From: Jingyaoa shaoxingensis | GTDB lineage: Bacteria; Bacillota; Clostridia; Lachnospirales; Lachnospiraceae | Direction: 5' to 3' | NCBI RefSeq assembly: GCF_014385005.1 | Contig: NZ_JACRSZ010000001.1 | Span: forward strand, 496,001-560,000 | Length of the DNA stretch: 64,000 nucleotides | Part shown: one piece after another, positions 17,554 to 26,522 of the stretch | Layout of the letters: each line of letters opens with the position of its first letter | Position numbering within the stretch: position 1 is the first letter of the stretch | Made by a program: the position numbers and the translations under genes | Notes under the pieces: model-generated | Database searches by the model: none | What the model was told of the DNA's origin: nothing | The model's input: only the letters and a program-made list of their open reading frames with translations

Positions 17554-18642
17554 TTATTCCAATGTGATATCCGGATATAAGCCTTTTGCCAGAGTCTCGA
17601 TTCCATCCTGTGTACGGGTTGCACTTGCATATATTTCACTGAGCATAACCGGATAAACACGGCCGTTCTTTACTGCATCCAGACTCTGAAGTGCTTCGTC
17701 ATCCTGGATCACTGACAGCTGGCTGTCCATAACAGTCTGTGGATCATCTCCTGCATATGGCATATATACAACAAAGATTACATCTGGGTTTGCTGCAATG
17801 ATGTCTTCTTTTCCAACGGTAGCCGCATCCGGATTAGCCAGAGTTGCTCCAAGCTGTGTTGCCATATCTCCTGCCAGACTGGAAGCACCGTAATTTGTGA
17901 TATCCTCTCCCAGTGGTTCCACAATCAGTACACTTGGTTTTTCTTCCATATCTGCGGTTGCACTTAAGGTTGTATCAATGACATTCTTTGCTTCATCTAC
18001 AATTGTCTCTGCTTTGTCCTGCACATCAAAAATCTTCCCGATATTCAGGATATCTGTAAATTCATTTTCCAGAGTTCTGCTGCTGCCCGGTCTGGTATTG
18101 GTGTTATAGTAGGTATTGCAGCCTTTGTCAATCCAGTTGGTGACATCTCCCAGATTCTTATCTGAAAACAGAGATCCCCAAGACAGGATCATATCCGGTT
18201 CTAACATTGTTACAGTTTCAAGGGATGGGGTAAATTCGTCAAGATAGTCGGTCTTGGAAAAGGCCTCTTTCAGATCATCCGGAACTTCATTGTCCAGTCC
18301 TGCTGTTGCTACAAGGTGATCTTCCAGTCCGAGAGCCAGCATAGTCTCGATACTTCCCTGATATACAGCCAGTACTTTTTCCGGTGCTTTTTCATAAGTG
18401 GTTTCGATTTCGTTTCCTTCATAATCATAGGTAGCAATGGTCAGAGGATATTCTGTCTTAGTTTCTCCTGCTGCTTCAGCTGCATCTGTGCTTTCTTCTG
18501 CATCAGCAGCCGGGAGATTGTCTTCTTTGATGGTATCAGCATCTGCTCTGTCTGTTGCAAATGCTGCCGGTGCTGCTGTCATCGTCATTGCGGCTGCCAT
18601 TACGACTGCCATGATTCTTCTGGATACATACTTGTTCTTCAT
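17554..18642 (-). CDS. btuF: Corrinoid-type ABC transporter substrate-binding protein (BtuF-like)
   Basis: A 362-residue class-III binding protein (two lobes joined by a long helix). After a signal peptide ending near 'AAFATDR' comes an acidic linker, then 'YPLTIATYDYEGNEIETTYE' and 'APEKVLAVYQGSIETMLALG', typical of the BtuF/FhuD/FepB family. It has no lipobox cysteine, so its anchoring is unclear. It is the first gene after a cobalamin riboswitch, which supports B12 or cobinamide over a siderophore. Confidence 0.9.
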   Translation of the reverse strand: MKNKYVSRRIMAVVMAAAMTMTAAPAAFATDRADADTIKEDNLPAADAEESTDAAEAAGETKTEYPLTIATYDYEGNEIETTYEKAPEKVLAVYQGSIETMLALGLEDHLVATAGLDNEVPDDLKEAFSKTDYLDEFTPSLETVTMLEPDMILSWGSLFSDKNLGDVTNWIDKGCNTYYNTNTRPGSSRTLENEFTDILNIGKIFDVQDKAETIVDEAKNVIDTTLSATADMEEKPSVLIVEPLGEDITNYGASSLAGDMATQLGATLANPDAATVGKEDIIAANPDVIFVVYMPYAGDDPQTVMDSQLSVIQDDEALQSLDAVKNGRVYPVMLSEIYASATRTQDGIETLAKGLYPDITLE

Positions 18643-18727
18643 TTCTTTTCCTCTTTTCGTTTTTATTTGTGTAACCGAAAAGACGGAACTTCAAAAAAGG
18701 GATACTTTTTACGGAAGCTCCTTCTCT

Positions 18728-18962
18728 TACTGACAGGCAGGTTTCCTGACTTACAGACATTTTGATGTCTCACCGAATTCATACTCCTTTTGGTACTCTT
18801 ATATGCGCTGCTTCGCCTTCTCACACATTTGTGCAATGGCTGTTCTGAAGCTCAGTCTGTATACAGTGGCCGCAACCGTTCAGGTATTTCACCTGATTTC
18901 CTCTCATAAAACTCCTGATCTCTGCCCGGAGTTTATTCACCTTACAGTGATTCAATTACGCT
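18728..18962 (-). promoter_or_regulatory. Cobalamin riboswitch upstream of btuFCD
   Basis: The minus strand shows 'GGTTGCGGCCACTG' and the B12 box 'AAGTCAGGAAACCTGCCTG' with a purine-rich core between them, the same architecture as the element at 8293-8451 but with longer peripheral arms. No strong U-tract terminator follows, so control may act on translation; this last point is inference. Confidence 0.92.
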
Positions 18963-18969
18963 GATAGTA

Positions 18970-18998
18970 ATTTTAACACAGGCTGTTTTTAAATACAA
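18970..18998 (-). promoter_or_regulatory. Promoter of the btuFCD riboswitch transcript
   Basis: Minus-strand TTGTAT (18993-18998) and TAAAAT (18970-18975) with 17 nt between them, directly upstream of the aptamer. Confidence 0.5.
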
Positions 18999-19005
18999 TA
19001 AAGAA

Positions 19006-19048
19006 TGAAAAAAGCAATGCTGTCAGGAATTTCCTGATGGCACTGCCT
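19006..19048 (-). terminator. Terminator after cysK
   Basis: GCAGTGCCATCAGGAA pairs with TTCCTGACAGCATTGC on the minus strand, followed by TTTTTTC. It lies about 35 nt past the cysK stop. Confidence 0.85.
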
Positions 19049-19083
19049 TCTCATTTAACCTATTATATCACGTTTTTCTAAAA

Positions 19084-20016
19084 TTACTCTGTAAACAGTG
19101 GTGTGGAGTAGTATCTGTCTCCGCTGTCCGGAAGCAGTGCTACGATAACTTTTCCTTTATTTTCCGGTTTCTTTGCATACTGGATAGCTGCATAGAGGGA
19201 TGCTCCCGATGAAATACCTACCAGGATTCCTTCTTTGTGTGCCAGCAGTTTAGCTGTTGCAAAAGCGTCTTCGTTCTCTGCCTTGAAAACTTCATCGTAT
19301 ACCTTGGTATTCAGTACATCCGGTACGAATCCTGCTCCGATGCCCTGAATCTTATGTGCGCCTGCTTTGCCTTCTGATAATACAGGAGAAGTTGCCGGCT
19401 CCAGTGCTACGACTTTCACATCTGGATTCTGCTCCTTCAGATATTCACCGGTTCCTGTTACGGTTCCGCCTGTACCTACACCTGCGATGAAGATATCTAC
19501 TTTTCCATCTGTATCTCTCCAGATCTCAGGACCTGTGGTTGCTTTATGAACAGCCGGGTTGGCCGGGTTCACGAACTGTCCCGGGATAAAGCTGTTCGGA
19601 ATCTCTTTTGCCAGTTCATCTGCCTTGGCAATAGCTCCCTTCATACCCTTTGCACCTTCTGTCAGAACAATCTCTGCACCATATGCTTTCAGAATGTTTC
19701 TTCGCTCAACGCTCATAGTCTCAGGCATGGTCAGGATGATGCGGTATCCTTTAGCTGCTGCGATAGATGCAAGACCAATTCCTGTATTACCGGATGTTGG
19801 CTCGATAATTACAGAACCTTCTTTTAAAAGACCTTTCTGTTCTGCATCTTCGATCATTGCTTTTGCGATTCTGTCCTTTACACTTCCGGCCGGATTCAGG
19901 TATTCCAATTTTACCAGGACGGTTGCTTCCAGTCCCAGTTCTTTTTCAATATTGGTAACCTCTACCAGAGGTGTGTTGCCGATGAGATCCAGTGTTCCTT
20001 TGTAAATGTTTGCCAT
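19084..20016 (-). CDS. cysK: Cysteine synthase A (O-acetylserine sulfhydrylase)
   Basis: A 310-residue PLP enzyme making L-cysteine from O-acetylserine and sulfide. The PLP lysine is K47 in '[11 protein letters not shown]'; 'PTSGNTG' (residues 73-79) binds substrate; '[12 protein letters not shown]' binds the PLP phosphate. The ATG follows GAGGAGA. It is a single-gene unit, and an Rrf2-type box covers its -35, fitting cysteine-responsive control by the Rrf2 protein at 15077. Confidence 0.97.
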   Translation of the reverse strand: MANIYKGTLDLIGNTPLVEVTNIEKELGLEATVLVKLEYLNPAGSVKDRIAKAMIEDAEQKGLLKEGSVIIEPTSGNTGIGLASIAAAKGYRIILTMPETMSVERRNILKAYGAEIVLTEGAKGMKGAIAKADELAKEIPNSFIPGQFVNPANPAVHKATTGPEIWRDTDGKVDIFIAGVGTGGTVTGTGEYLKEQNPDVKVVALEPATSPVLSEGKAGAHKIQGIGAGFVPDVLNTKVYDEVFKAENEDAFATAKLLAHKEGILVGISSGASLYAAIQYAKKPENKGKVIVALLPDSGDRYYSTPLFTE

Positions 20017-20090
20017 GTCATTCTCCTCGCTTTCTATTTTGTCCGGGTGTTTTTCACACCCTGTTTTACTCGGTTTCTTAACTTGGCATC

Positions 20091-20123
20091 ATAGTATCAC
20101 TATATTCCTACTATGTCAATAGG
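20091..20123 (-). promoter_or_regulatory. cysK promoter with Rrf2-type operator
   Basis: CCTACTATGTCAATAGG (20107-20123) holds the minus-strand -35 TTGACA (20114-20119); the -10 TACTAT is at 20091-20096 after 17 nt. The box matches that of the Rrf2 gene at 16 of 17 positions. Confidence 0.78.
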
Positions 20124-20266
20124 TTTTTAGTAAAAAGTGGGAAACTTACGCAACATATTTCTCCTAATTTTCATGCATGAAGGGAGTTTTACGATGAACA
20201 TGAAATTATTTGATTCTGACATTAGACACTCTGGTTCTTTAACCGCATTTTCCGAACCTATTCCAC

Positions 20267-20302
20267 CAGGAGACAGAGATTTTTGCGTTTCTCTGTCTCC
20301 TG
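20267..20302. repeat. 13-bp perfect stem-loop just past the 3-epimerase gene
   Basis: CAGGAGACAGAGA and TCTCTGTCTCCTG pair around a 10-nt loop, 4 nt past the stop at 20307. It lacks a U-tract, so it may protect the 3' end of the long pentose operon mRNA instead of terminating it. Confidence 0.6.
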
Positions 20303-20306
20303 ACAT

Positions 20307-20960
20307 TTATGCCTCCACGATTTCTTTTACAAGCTCTTTCTTCTGGCTGCTGCCAAAAAAAGCCCGCCCCATAATGATTCGGTCTGCACCGTTTCTGATA
20401 CAGTCCAATGCTCTTTCCAGATTCAGCCCACCATCCACACTTAACATTGTGTTTCTCTTTTGTTCTGTTATCAGATGTTTGATACACCTGATCTTTTCGT
20501 ATGTACTCTCTATAAATACAGATCCTTCTCTTCCTGGTACGGTACTCATTACCAGTATTTCTTCTGCCTCATCCAGATAGGGCTTTATTTCTTCCCATTC
20601 ACTTTCCGGTGATATGGCAATTCCGGCACGTATACCTTTTCCTTTTATTTGCTGAAGTATTTCCAGATTTTCTTTTTTCTTCCCTGCTTCCAGATGAATG
20701 GTGATTCCTACCGGTTCCAGTGAAAAATAAGGCTCCAGCATTTCTTTTGTCATATATGCCATAAAATGGAAATCCTGATCAATGGAATAGACTTTTTTTA
20801 TCTGTTTCAGCCAGACTGGATTCAATCCAAATAATGGTACAAAATGTCCGTCCATAATATCCACATGCAATGATGTAATTCCTGAACGTCTTGTCTGCTG
20901 CAGATCTTCATTCATTTGCAGAATATCTGCTGCGAACAGGGAAAGCGACAATTTTGCCAT
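20307..20960 (-). CDS. Ribulose-phosphate 3-epimerase family protein
   Basis: A 217-residue TIM barrel of the RPE family. It retains the metal/catalytic Asp motif 'LHVDIMDGHFVPLFG', the His in 'FHFMAY', 'ITIHLEAG' and the second Asp in 'LSVDGGLN', with a phosphate loop 'GADRIIMGRAFFG'. RPEs interconvert ribulose-5-P and xylulose-5-P; the allulose-6-P 3-epimerase branch is an alternative. As the last gene of the pentulose operon it would pass product to the pentose phosphate pathway. Confidence 0.88.
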   Translation of the reverse strand: MAKLSLSLFAADILQMNEDLQQTRRSGITSLHVDIMDGHFVPLFGLNPVWLKQIKKVYSIDQDFHFMAYMTKEMLEPYFSLEPVGITIHLEAGKKKENLEILQQIKGKGIRAGIAISPESEWEEIKPYLDEAEEILVMSTVPGREGSVFIESTYEKIRCIKHLITEQKRNTMLSVDGGLNLERALDCIRNGADRIIMGRAFFGSSQKKELVKEIVEA

Positions 20961-20977
20961 ATTGTTCTCTCCCTTCT

Positions 20978-21598
20978 TTAATTTCCTGTCTGTGCGAAAA
21001 GTCTTTCTCCCACTTCTCCGCCCGGATGGATCACCAGAAATTCTTCTTTCGTATATCCATTATGATTTGCCAGAGTAATGGACATTGCATCAAATACTGC
21101 AATTACAGCCAGGGTGCTTGCAGTTGCAAGCATGTTAAAGGCATCTGGCTCTCTGTCAATCTTTATCTTTAATAAAAAATCACTTTTCTGTGCCAGATTA
21201 CTTTCCTCTGTCTCCGTAACCAGTACCGTTCTAATTCCCTTCTTTTTACAACTGTCTATCATCAATTCAAGTTCCACTGTATGCCCACCCTTGGAGAAGA
21301 AAATGATCAGATCATCTTCCTGTAGTACTCCCATACCGCCATGTAATGCATCGGAAGGAGAAAGGAAAAATGCAGGTCTGTTAATGCAATTCAACGTATG
21401 AGCTATTTTTTTTGCTGCAGCCCCGGAAGTTCCACATCCACAGGTAATTACTTTTCCATTGCATTCATTTAACAGCAACAGCATTTGGTTCACATCATCC
21501 TGATTCAAATGATCTGCCAGTTTCTGTATTTCTGCCGCTTCTTTTTGTAATACTGTTTTTACACTGTCAAATCCTGTTTTATTTTTTGCCCTGTCCAT
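20978..21598 (-). CDS. SIS-domain sugar-phosphate isomerase (KpsF/GutQ-like)
   Basis: A protein of about 206 residues with one SIS domain: 'GKVITCGCGTSGAAAKKIAH', 'DALHGGMGVLQEDDLIIFFS' and 'HPGGEVGERL'. The last motif is characteristic of the arabinose-5-phosphate isomerase KpsF/KdsD group. It lacks the CBS pair of KdsD. The start used is an ATG at 21598 within the end of araD, with GGAGAAG upstream; a TTG at 21616 is the alternative. In this operon it may isomerise a pentulose-5-phosphate to its aldose phosphate. Confidence 0.85.
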   Translation of the reverse strand: MDRAKNKTGFDSVKTVLQKEAAEIQKLADHLNQDDVNQMLLLLNECNGKVITCGCGTSGAAAKKIAHTLNCINRPAFFLSPSDALHGGMGVLQEDDLIIFFSKGGHTVELELMIDSCKKKGIRTVLVTETEESNLAQKSDFLLKIKIDREPDAFNMLATASTLAVIAVFDAMSITLANHNGYTKEEFLVIHPGGEVGERLFAQTGN

Positions 21599-22283
21599 AG
21601 TATGCGTCTTCTCCAAATTTCCTGTTATAATGCTTATTTTTCAGTTCTTCCTGTATTCTGGAAAGCTTTCCGTCTGACATCGTATAGTTGCAATATGCCA
21701 TTTTGGAAATATATTCTAATACCTGGCTGTTTAATACTGCTGCCTTTGGTGAAGTTCCCCACACAAACGGTCCATGACTGTGCACCAGAACTGCATTCAT
21801 TTTTCTGCAATCCAGTTCTGCAAATCTTTCCAGAATGACATCCCCGGTATTCTTTTCATATTCTCCGGCAATTTCCTCCGGAGTCATCAATCTCGTACAT
21901 GGAATATCACCATAAAAATAGTCACAGTGCGTTGTTCCGTAAGCAGGTATGTCCTGACCAAACTGCGCCCACATCGTTGCATACTGGGAGTGTGTATGTA
22001 CAATTCCCCTGATTCCGTACTTTGCAAATGCCTTATACAGCGCTACATGAGTTGCAGTGTCCGTGGATGGTGCATATTCCCCTTCTACTACCTTTCCATC
22101 CAGATCTACTACCGTCATATGCTCCTGCTTCATCACATCATAATGAACACCGCTTGCCTTGATTACTACCAGCTCTGTCTCCGGATCATAGCCCGAAACA
22201 TTTCCCCATGTGGAAATCACCAACTGTTTTGTTACCAGATCCAGATTGGCTTCCAGTACTTCCTGCTTCAATTTCTCTAACAT
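21579..22283 (-). CDS. araD: L-ribulose-5-phosphate 4-epimerase
   Basis: A 234-residue class II aldolase/epimerase. Zinc ligands H96 and H98 are in 'IVHTHSQYA', with a third His at 168 or 170 in 'LVHSHGPFVWG'. The catalytic Asp is D121 in 'GTTHCDYFYGDIPCTR', the AraD-specific motif. It converts L-ribulose-5-P to D-xylulose-5-P. The ATG lies one base after the ribulokinase stop. Its 3' end overlaps the SIS gene by about 20 nt, so translation is probably coupled. Confidence 0.93.
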   Translation of the reverse strand: MLEKLKQEVLEANLDLVTKQLVISTWGNVSGYDPETELVVIKASGVHYDVMKQEHMTVVDLDGKVVEGEYAPSTDTATHVALYKAFAKYGIRGIVHTHSQYATMWAQFGQDIPAYGTTHCDYFYGDIPCTRLMTPEEIAGEYEKNTGDVILERFAELDCRKMNAVLVHSHGPFVWGTSPKAAVLNSQVLEYISKMAYCNYTMSDGKLSRIQEELKNKHYNRKFGEDAYYGQGKK

Positions 22284-22284
22284 A

Positions 22285-23967
22285 TCATTTTTCCTCCGTT
22301 TCCTGAATACACTGATTCATACGCTTTTTCAGCCGCTTCATAACATCATTCTGTCCTCTTCCAAAATAGTCATGCACCAGTTCGTATTCTCTGTATAATC
22401 TGTCGTATTCTTTTTTATTTTCGGCATTTGGAAAATACGTTTTATTCTGAAGATTTCCCATCCGTTCTGCCGCTTCGTCTACACTGTCATATCCACCGGC
22501 TTCCTTTCCTGCTGCCAGCGCTCCCCAGATACAGGAAGATAATGCCGCGTTCTGTCTGGAACCGGCAATTCTGATCGGTCGTCCCGTTACATCTGCATAA
22601 ATCTGCATCATAAACGGATTCTTCTGAGCAATTCCTCCTGCTACAATGATCTCATCCACTGGAATCTTATATTCCACAAATGTTTCAATAATCTTTCTCG
22701 TACCAAACGCAGTTGCTTCTATCAATGTCCGGTACATGTCTTCTATTCTGGTATTTAATGTAAATCCCAGCATCATTCCGGACAGACTTCCATCTACCAG
22801 CACACTTCTGTTTCCATTCCACCAGTCCAATGCCAGAAGTCCAGTTTCCCCCACTTTTTTCTTTGCGGCCAGTTTGTTTAAATATTCATAAATATGGATT
22901 CCCTGTTCATTTGCTGCTTTTTCATAAGACGCCGGAAGAAAATTCTCTGTCAGCCATGCGAAATGATCTCCTACACAGCTCTGTCCTGCCTCATATCCAA
23001 AATACCCAGGTACAATTCCATCTTCCACATAACCGCAGATTCCCGGCACCATTTTTTCTTCTGTACACATCAGTTCATGACAGCTGCTGGTTCCCATCAT
23101 AATCAGCATACGTCCCGGGCCTGTTACTTTCGCTCCCACGGTCGCACCGTGAGCGTCAAAATGCCCCACCGCCACCGGTGTTCCCTCCGGAAGACCGGTA
23201 AGTTCTGCACTTGTTTTTGTCAAAACTCCTGCCCTGGTGCCAATAGACTGCACCGGTCCCCAGATTTTTTCCTCTATTACATGTTCCAGTCTCGGATCCA
23301 GCGCTTTAAAATAATCCGAAGACGGATATCCATCCTTTTTATGCCAGCAGGCTTTTGCGCCGGCAGCGCAGCTGTTCCGAATCAGTTTTCCTGTCAGCTG
23401 CATCACAATCCAGTCTGTCACTTCAAGAAATGCATCCGTATCTTCATAGATCTCCGGACTTTCATCCAATACCTGCCATACTTTTGGAAACATCCATTCA
23501 CTGGATATTTTCCCGCCGTAACGCTGAATAAATTTTTCATTTCTCGCCAGTGCTGCCTCTGTCATTTTATCTGCATAGGGTTGTGCAGCATGATGTTTCC
23601 ACAGCTTCACGTAAGCATTGGGACTGCCTTTCCATCTTTCCAGAAAGCAAAGTGGCGTTCCGTCCTTTTTTATTGGCAAAATTGTACAGCCGGTTGTATC
23701 GATCCCGATTCCAATCACCTGTTCCGGTCTAATCCCTGCCTGTTTTATTACGTCTCTTATGGTGATCCTCAATACATCCAGATAATCTCCAGGATGCTGC
23801 AAATGCCAGTCTACTCCAAGTCTGGTACCATCCGGCAAAGTCTCACTCATTACTCTGTGCCTGTATTCCAGCACACTGGTGGCTGTTTCCTCACCAGTCT
23901 CTACATCTGTCAGAAGGCATCTTCCTGACAATGTTCCAAAATCAATTCCGATGGTATATTTTTTCAA
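22285..23967 (-). CDS. araB: Ribulokinase (FGGY family)
   Basis: A protein of about 560 residues with the FGGY kinase fold. The N-terminal phosphate motif is 'TIGIDFGTLSGR'; the AraB-type block 'EYRHRVMSETLPDG' and 'DWHLQHPGDY' follows; the C-terminal FGGY motif includes 'EIIVAGGIAQKNPFMMQIYA'. It phosphorylates a ketopentose at C5. A TTG at 23967 with AGGAGGG 6 nt upstream is preferred over the ATG at 23973, which is too close to that site. No arabinose isomerase (araA) is in the operon. Confidence 0.92.
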   Translation of the reverse strand: MKKYTIGIDFGTLSGRCLLTDVETGEETATSVLEYRHRVMSETLPDGTRLGVDWHLQHPGDYLDVLRITIRDVIKQAGIRPEQVIGIGIDTTGCTILPIKKDGTPLCFLERWKGSPNAYVKLWKHHAAQPYADKMTEAALARNEKFIQRYGGKISSEWMFPKVWQVLDESPEIYEDTDAFLEVTDWIVMQLTGKLIRNSCAAGAKACWHKKDGYPSSDYFKALDPRLEHVIEEKIWGPVQSIGTRAGVLTKTSAELTGLPEGTPVAVGHFDAHGATVGAKVTGPGRMLIMMGTSSCHELMCTEEKMVPGICGYVEDGIVPGYFGYEAGQSCVGDHFAWLTENFLPASYEKAANEQGIHIYEYLNKLAAKKKVGETGLLALDWWNGNRSVLVDGSLSGMMLGFTLNTRIEDMYRTLIEATAFGTRKIIETFVEYKIPVDEIIVAGGIAQKNPFMMQIYADVTGRPIRIAGSRQNAALSSCIWGALAAGKEAGGYDSVDEAAERMGNLQNKTYFPNAENKKEYDRLYREYELVHDYFGRGQNDVMKRLKKRMNQCIQETEEK

Positions 23968-23978
23968 TATCATCCCTC

Positions 23979-24944
23979 CTATTTCTGAACCATTCTCTGA
24001 TTCCTTACTTTTCCGGAAAATTCCGTAAATGCAACTGCCAGAATCAGAACAATACCTTTTACCAGTTTCTGTACATAGTCATTGATGCCACACATAATCA
24101 TCCCGGTTGATAACACTCCCATCAGAACTACACCGATCATTACCTGATTAATTCTTCCCTCGCCTCCTGACAGACTTACGCCGCCAAGAACTACTGCCGT
24201 AATCGCATCCATTTCATATCCGTCTCCGGCAGATGGCTGGCCGCTGCTGGTTCTGGAAAGTAATACTAGTCCTGCAATACCAGATAAAAATCCGGCAAAA
24301 GCATATACAATCAGTTTTACTCTCATGACATTTACACCGGAAAGATGGGATGCTTCTTCATTTCCACCAACACCGTATACATAACGTCCAAATGTGGTTC
24401 TTTCCAAAATAAACTTTCCAACCAGAAATACCAGCAGCATCAGAAGTACCATAAGTGGAATTCCGGCTATAGATGTTTTTGCGAAATTACCATATGTTTT
24501 GCTGAAACTGTGAACCGGTAATCCATCTGTCACGATATATGCCAGCCCTCTTAATGCTGTCTGAGTACCCAGTGTTGCAATCAATGCCGGCATATTTAAC
24601 TTTGTCACACAAAATCCATTGAGCGCTCCTACTGCAAGCGCAACCAGTAAAGCAACAAGAGATCCTATGACGCCTGGTGCTCCCGCCTGCATTACAAGTG
24701 CTGCAATTACCGCACTCAGACCCGCAATGGAACCAACTGATAAATCAATTCCTCCCGTAAGAATTACATAACACATTCCCACTGAAGTAATTCCGGTAAT
24801 GGATACCTGTTTTAAAATTGTCATACAGGTATTAATACTGAGAAAATTGCTGGATGCAACAGAAAAAAAGATAATCAGAATTATCAGAACCATCAGGATT
24901 CCATAGTCCAGCATTTTTGTTAATACATCATTCTTCTTACTCAT
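23979..24944 (-). CDS. Ribose-type sugar ABC transporter permease (RbsC-like)
   Basis: A 321-residue permease of the branched-chain/ribose family. It has the core motif 'ILTGGIDLSVGSIAGLSAV', then 'GALNGFCVTKLNMPALIATLG', 'GRYVYGVGGNEEASHLSGV' and 'ISVGGVSLSGGEG'-type ends. Its ATG overlaps the ATPase stop by 8 nt. It works with the RbsA-like ATPase and binding protein to import a pentose or ketopentose. Confidence 0.93.
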   Translation of the reverse strand: MSKKNDVLTKMLDYGILMVLIILIIFFSVASSNFLSINTCMTILKQVSITGITSVGMCYVILTGGIDLSVGSIAGLSAVIAALVMQAGAPGVIGSLVALLVALAVGALNGFCVTKLNMPALIATLGTQTALRGLAYIVTDGLPVHSFSKTYGNFAKTSIAGIPLMVLLMLLVFLVGKFILERTTFGRYVYGVGGNEEASHLSGVNVMRVKLIVYAFAGFLSGIAGLVLLSRTSSGQPSAGDGYEMDAITAVVLGGVSLSGGEGRINQVMIGVVLMGVLSTGMIMCGINDYVQKLVKGIVLILAVAFTEFSGKVRNQRMVQK

Positions 24945-26442
24945 GTTCCTCTACTCCTTCTTTCTCTGTAGACGCCAGTTCCAGAATTCTTTCCTGTGTG
25001 TACTCTGTTCTTTCCAGCTCTCCTACAATTTTTCCATGGCTCATTACCAGAATCCGGTCTGACATGCCTATCAATTCCGGCATTTCACTGCTGATCATGA
25101 TAATTCCTTTTCCTTGTTTTGCCAGTTCTGTCATCAATGCATAGATCTCCTGTTTCGCGCCCACATCAATTCCTCGGGTAGGTTCGTCAAAAATCAGCAC
25201 ATCGCAGTTTGTTGCCAGCATTTTTGCCAGAACAATTTTCTGTTGGTTTCCACCAGACAGGTTCTTTGCAATCTGTTCCATGTTTGGTGTTTTTATTTTT
25301 AATTCTTTTATATAATCATCCACCAGACTTTCTACTTTTGATTTCTGTATGACTCCCGCATTTGTACATTTATCATAGATGCTGAAAACAGTGTTCTCCT
25401 TTACTGACATTCCCAGAATCAATCCCTGCCTCTTGCGGTCTTCCGGTATCAGACCAATTCCATGCTTCAGACCATCTCTCGGGCTTGCCGGACAAAAGGT
25501 TTCTCCATTCTTTTTCAGTCTCCCGGAAAGTATCCGGTCTGCACCATATATGGCTCTTGCCACCTCCGTACGTCCTGCTCCGACCAATCCTCCAAATCCC
25601 AGTATTTCTCCTTTTCTCAGCTGAAAACTGATCTCTTTTATTCTCTTATTGGTCAAATGATCTGCTTCCAGCAGCACTTCTCCTTTTTCAGCGGTATTCA
25701 ACGGGTAAGATTCAGTCAGCTCACGTCCTACCATATAAGAGATCAGTTGCTGCTTGGTTACATCTTTTACATCTTTTGTAACAATATATCTTCCATCACA
25801 AAATACCGTCACACGATCACATAGTTCAAATACTTCCTCCAATCTGTGCGATATAAAAATAATGGTAACTCTCTTTTCTCTGAGTTTTTCAATGATATCA
25901 AAAAATATCTTTGTTTCATTGATGGTCAGTGGTGCTGTTGGTTCATCCATGATAATAAACCTGGCATTTTTCGATACAGCTTTCATAATTTCTACAATCT
26001 GCTGATAAGCCACTCCCAGTTCACATACTTTTGTTTTTACATCCAGATCAACGCCCATTTCCTTACACAGTTCTTCCGCACGCTGATTCATTTCCTTTAT
26101 GTTTCTGATTCCATATTTCTGAATTTCTCTTCCATAAAAAATGTTCTCTGCAACTGTCAGATATGGAATCAGACTGAACTCCTGATAGATAACCGATATT
26201 CCCAAATCCATGGATAACTTCGGTGTCATTTTTTCATACGCCTTATGTTCAAATTCAATTGTTCCTTTTGTCGGTTCATAGGCACCCGTCAGTAATTTTA
26301 TAAATGTTGACTTGCCTGCTCCATTTTCTCCACAGAGCGCATGAACCTCTCCTCTTCGCACATCAAAAGAGATATCATCTAACGCTTTCACTAATGCAAA
26401 ATATTTGGACAAATGATCTACTTTCAATATTATATCGTTCAT
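24937..26442 (-). CDS. Ribose-type sugar ABC transporter ATP-binding protein (RbsA-like, two ATPase domains)
   Basis: A protein of about 501 residues with two nucleotide-binding domains. Domain 1: 'CGENGAGKSTF', degenerate signature 'LGVAYQQIVEIMKAV', Walker B 'FIIMDEPTAPL'. Domain 2: 'FGGLVGAGRTEVARA', 'LSGGNQQKIVLAKML', 'VLIFDEPTRGIDVGAK'. The frame is open to 26538, but the ATG at 26442 (GAGGAG upstream) gives the normal RbsA N-terminus. Its upstream part lies in the untranslated gap after the binding-protein gene. Confidence 0.93.
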   Translation of the reverse strand: MNDIILKVDHLSKYFALVKALDDISFDVRRGEVHALCGENGAGKSTFIKLLTGAYEPTKGTIEFEHKAYEKMTPKLSMDLGISVIYQEFSLIPYLTVAENIFYGREIQKYGIRNIKEMNQRAEELCKEMGVDLDVKTKVCELGVAYQQIVEIMKAVSKNARFIIMDEPTAPLTINETKIFFDIIEKLREKRVTIIFISHRLEEVFELCDRVTVFCDGRYIVTKDVKDVTKQQLISYMVGRELTESYPLNTAEKGEVLLEADHLTNKRIKEISFQLRKGEILGFGGLVGAGRTEVARAIYGADRILSGRLKKNGETFCPASPRDGLKHGIGLIPEDRKRQGLILGMSVKENTVFSIYDKCTNAGVIQKSKVESLVDDYIKELKIKTPNMEQIAKNLSGGNQQKIVLAKMLATNCDVLIFDEPTRGIDVGAKQEIYALMTELAKQGKGIIMISSEMPELIGMSDRILVMSHGKIVGELERTEYTQERILELASTEKEGVEEHE

Positions 26443-26522
26443 TTGCGTCTCCTCTTTTTTAGAGAGAAAGGGGTATGCGCTCTGGCATTTCCCCCTTCTC
26501 CGGATATATCTTTTTTTACTTT

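Noticed and set aside
20194..20580. Plus-strand open frame with a good GAAGGGAG site, starting MNMKLFDSDIRHSG
   Set aside because: The start is attractive, but most of it runs antisense through the 3-epimerase gene and the translation becomes low-complexity there. It may be a gene remnant; not supported as a gene.
22894..23928. Plus-strand open frame of 344 codons opposite ribulokinase
   Set aside because: It lies fully antisense to a clear FGGY kinase gene, has Cys/His/Phe-rich composition typical of an antisense shadow and no ribosome binding site of note.
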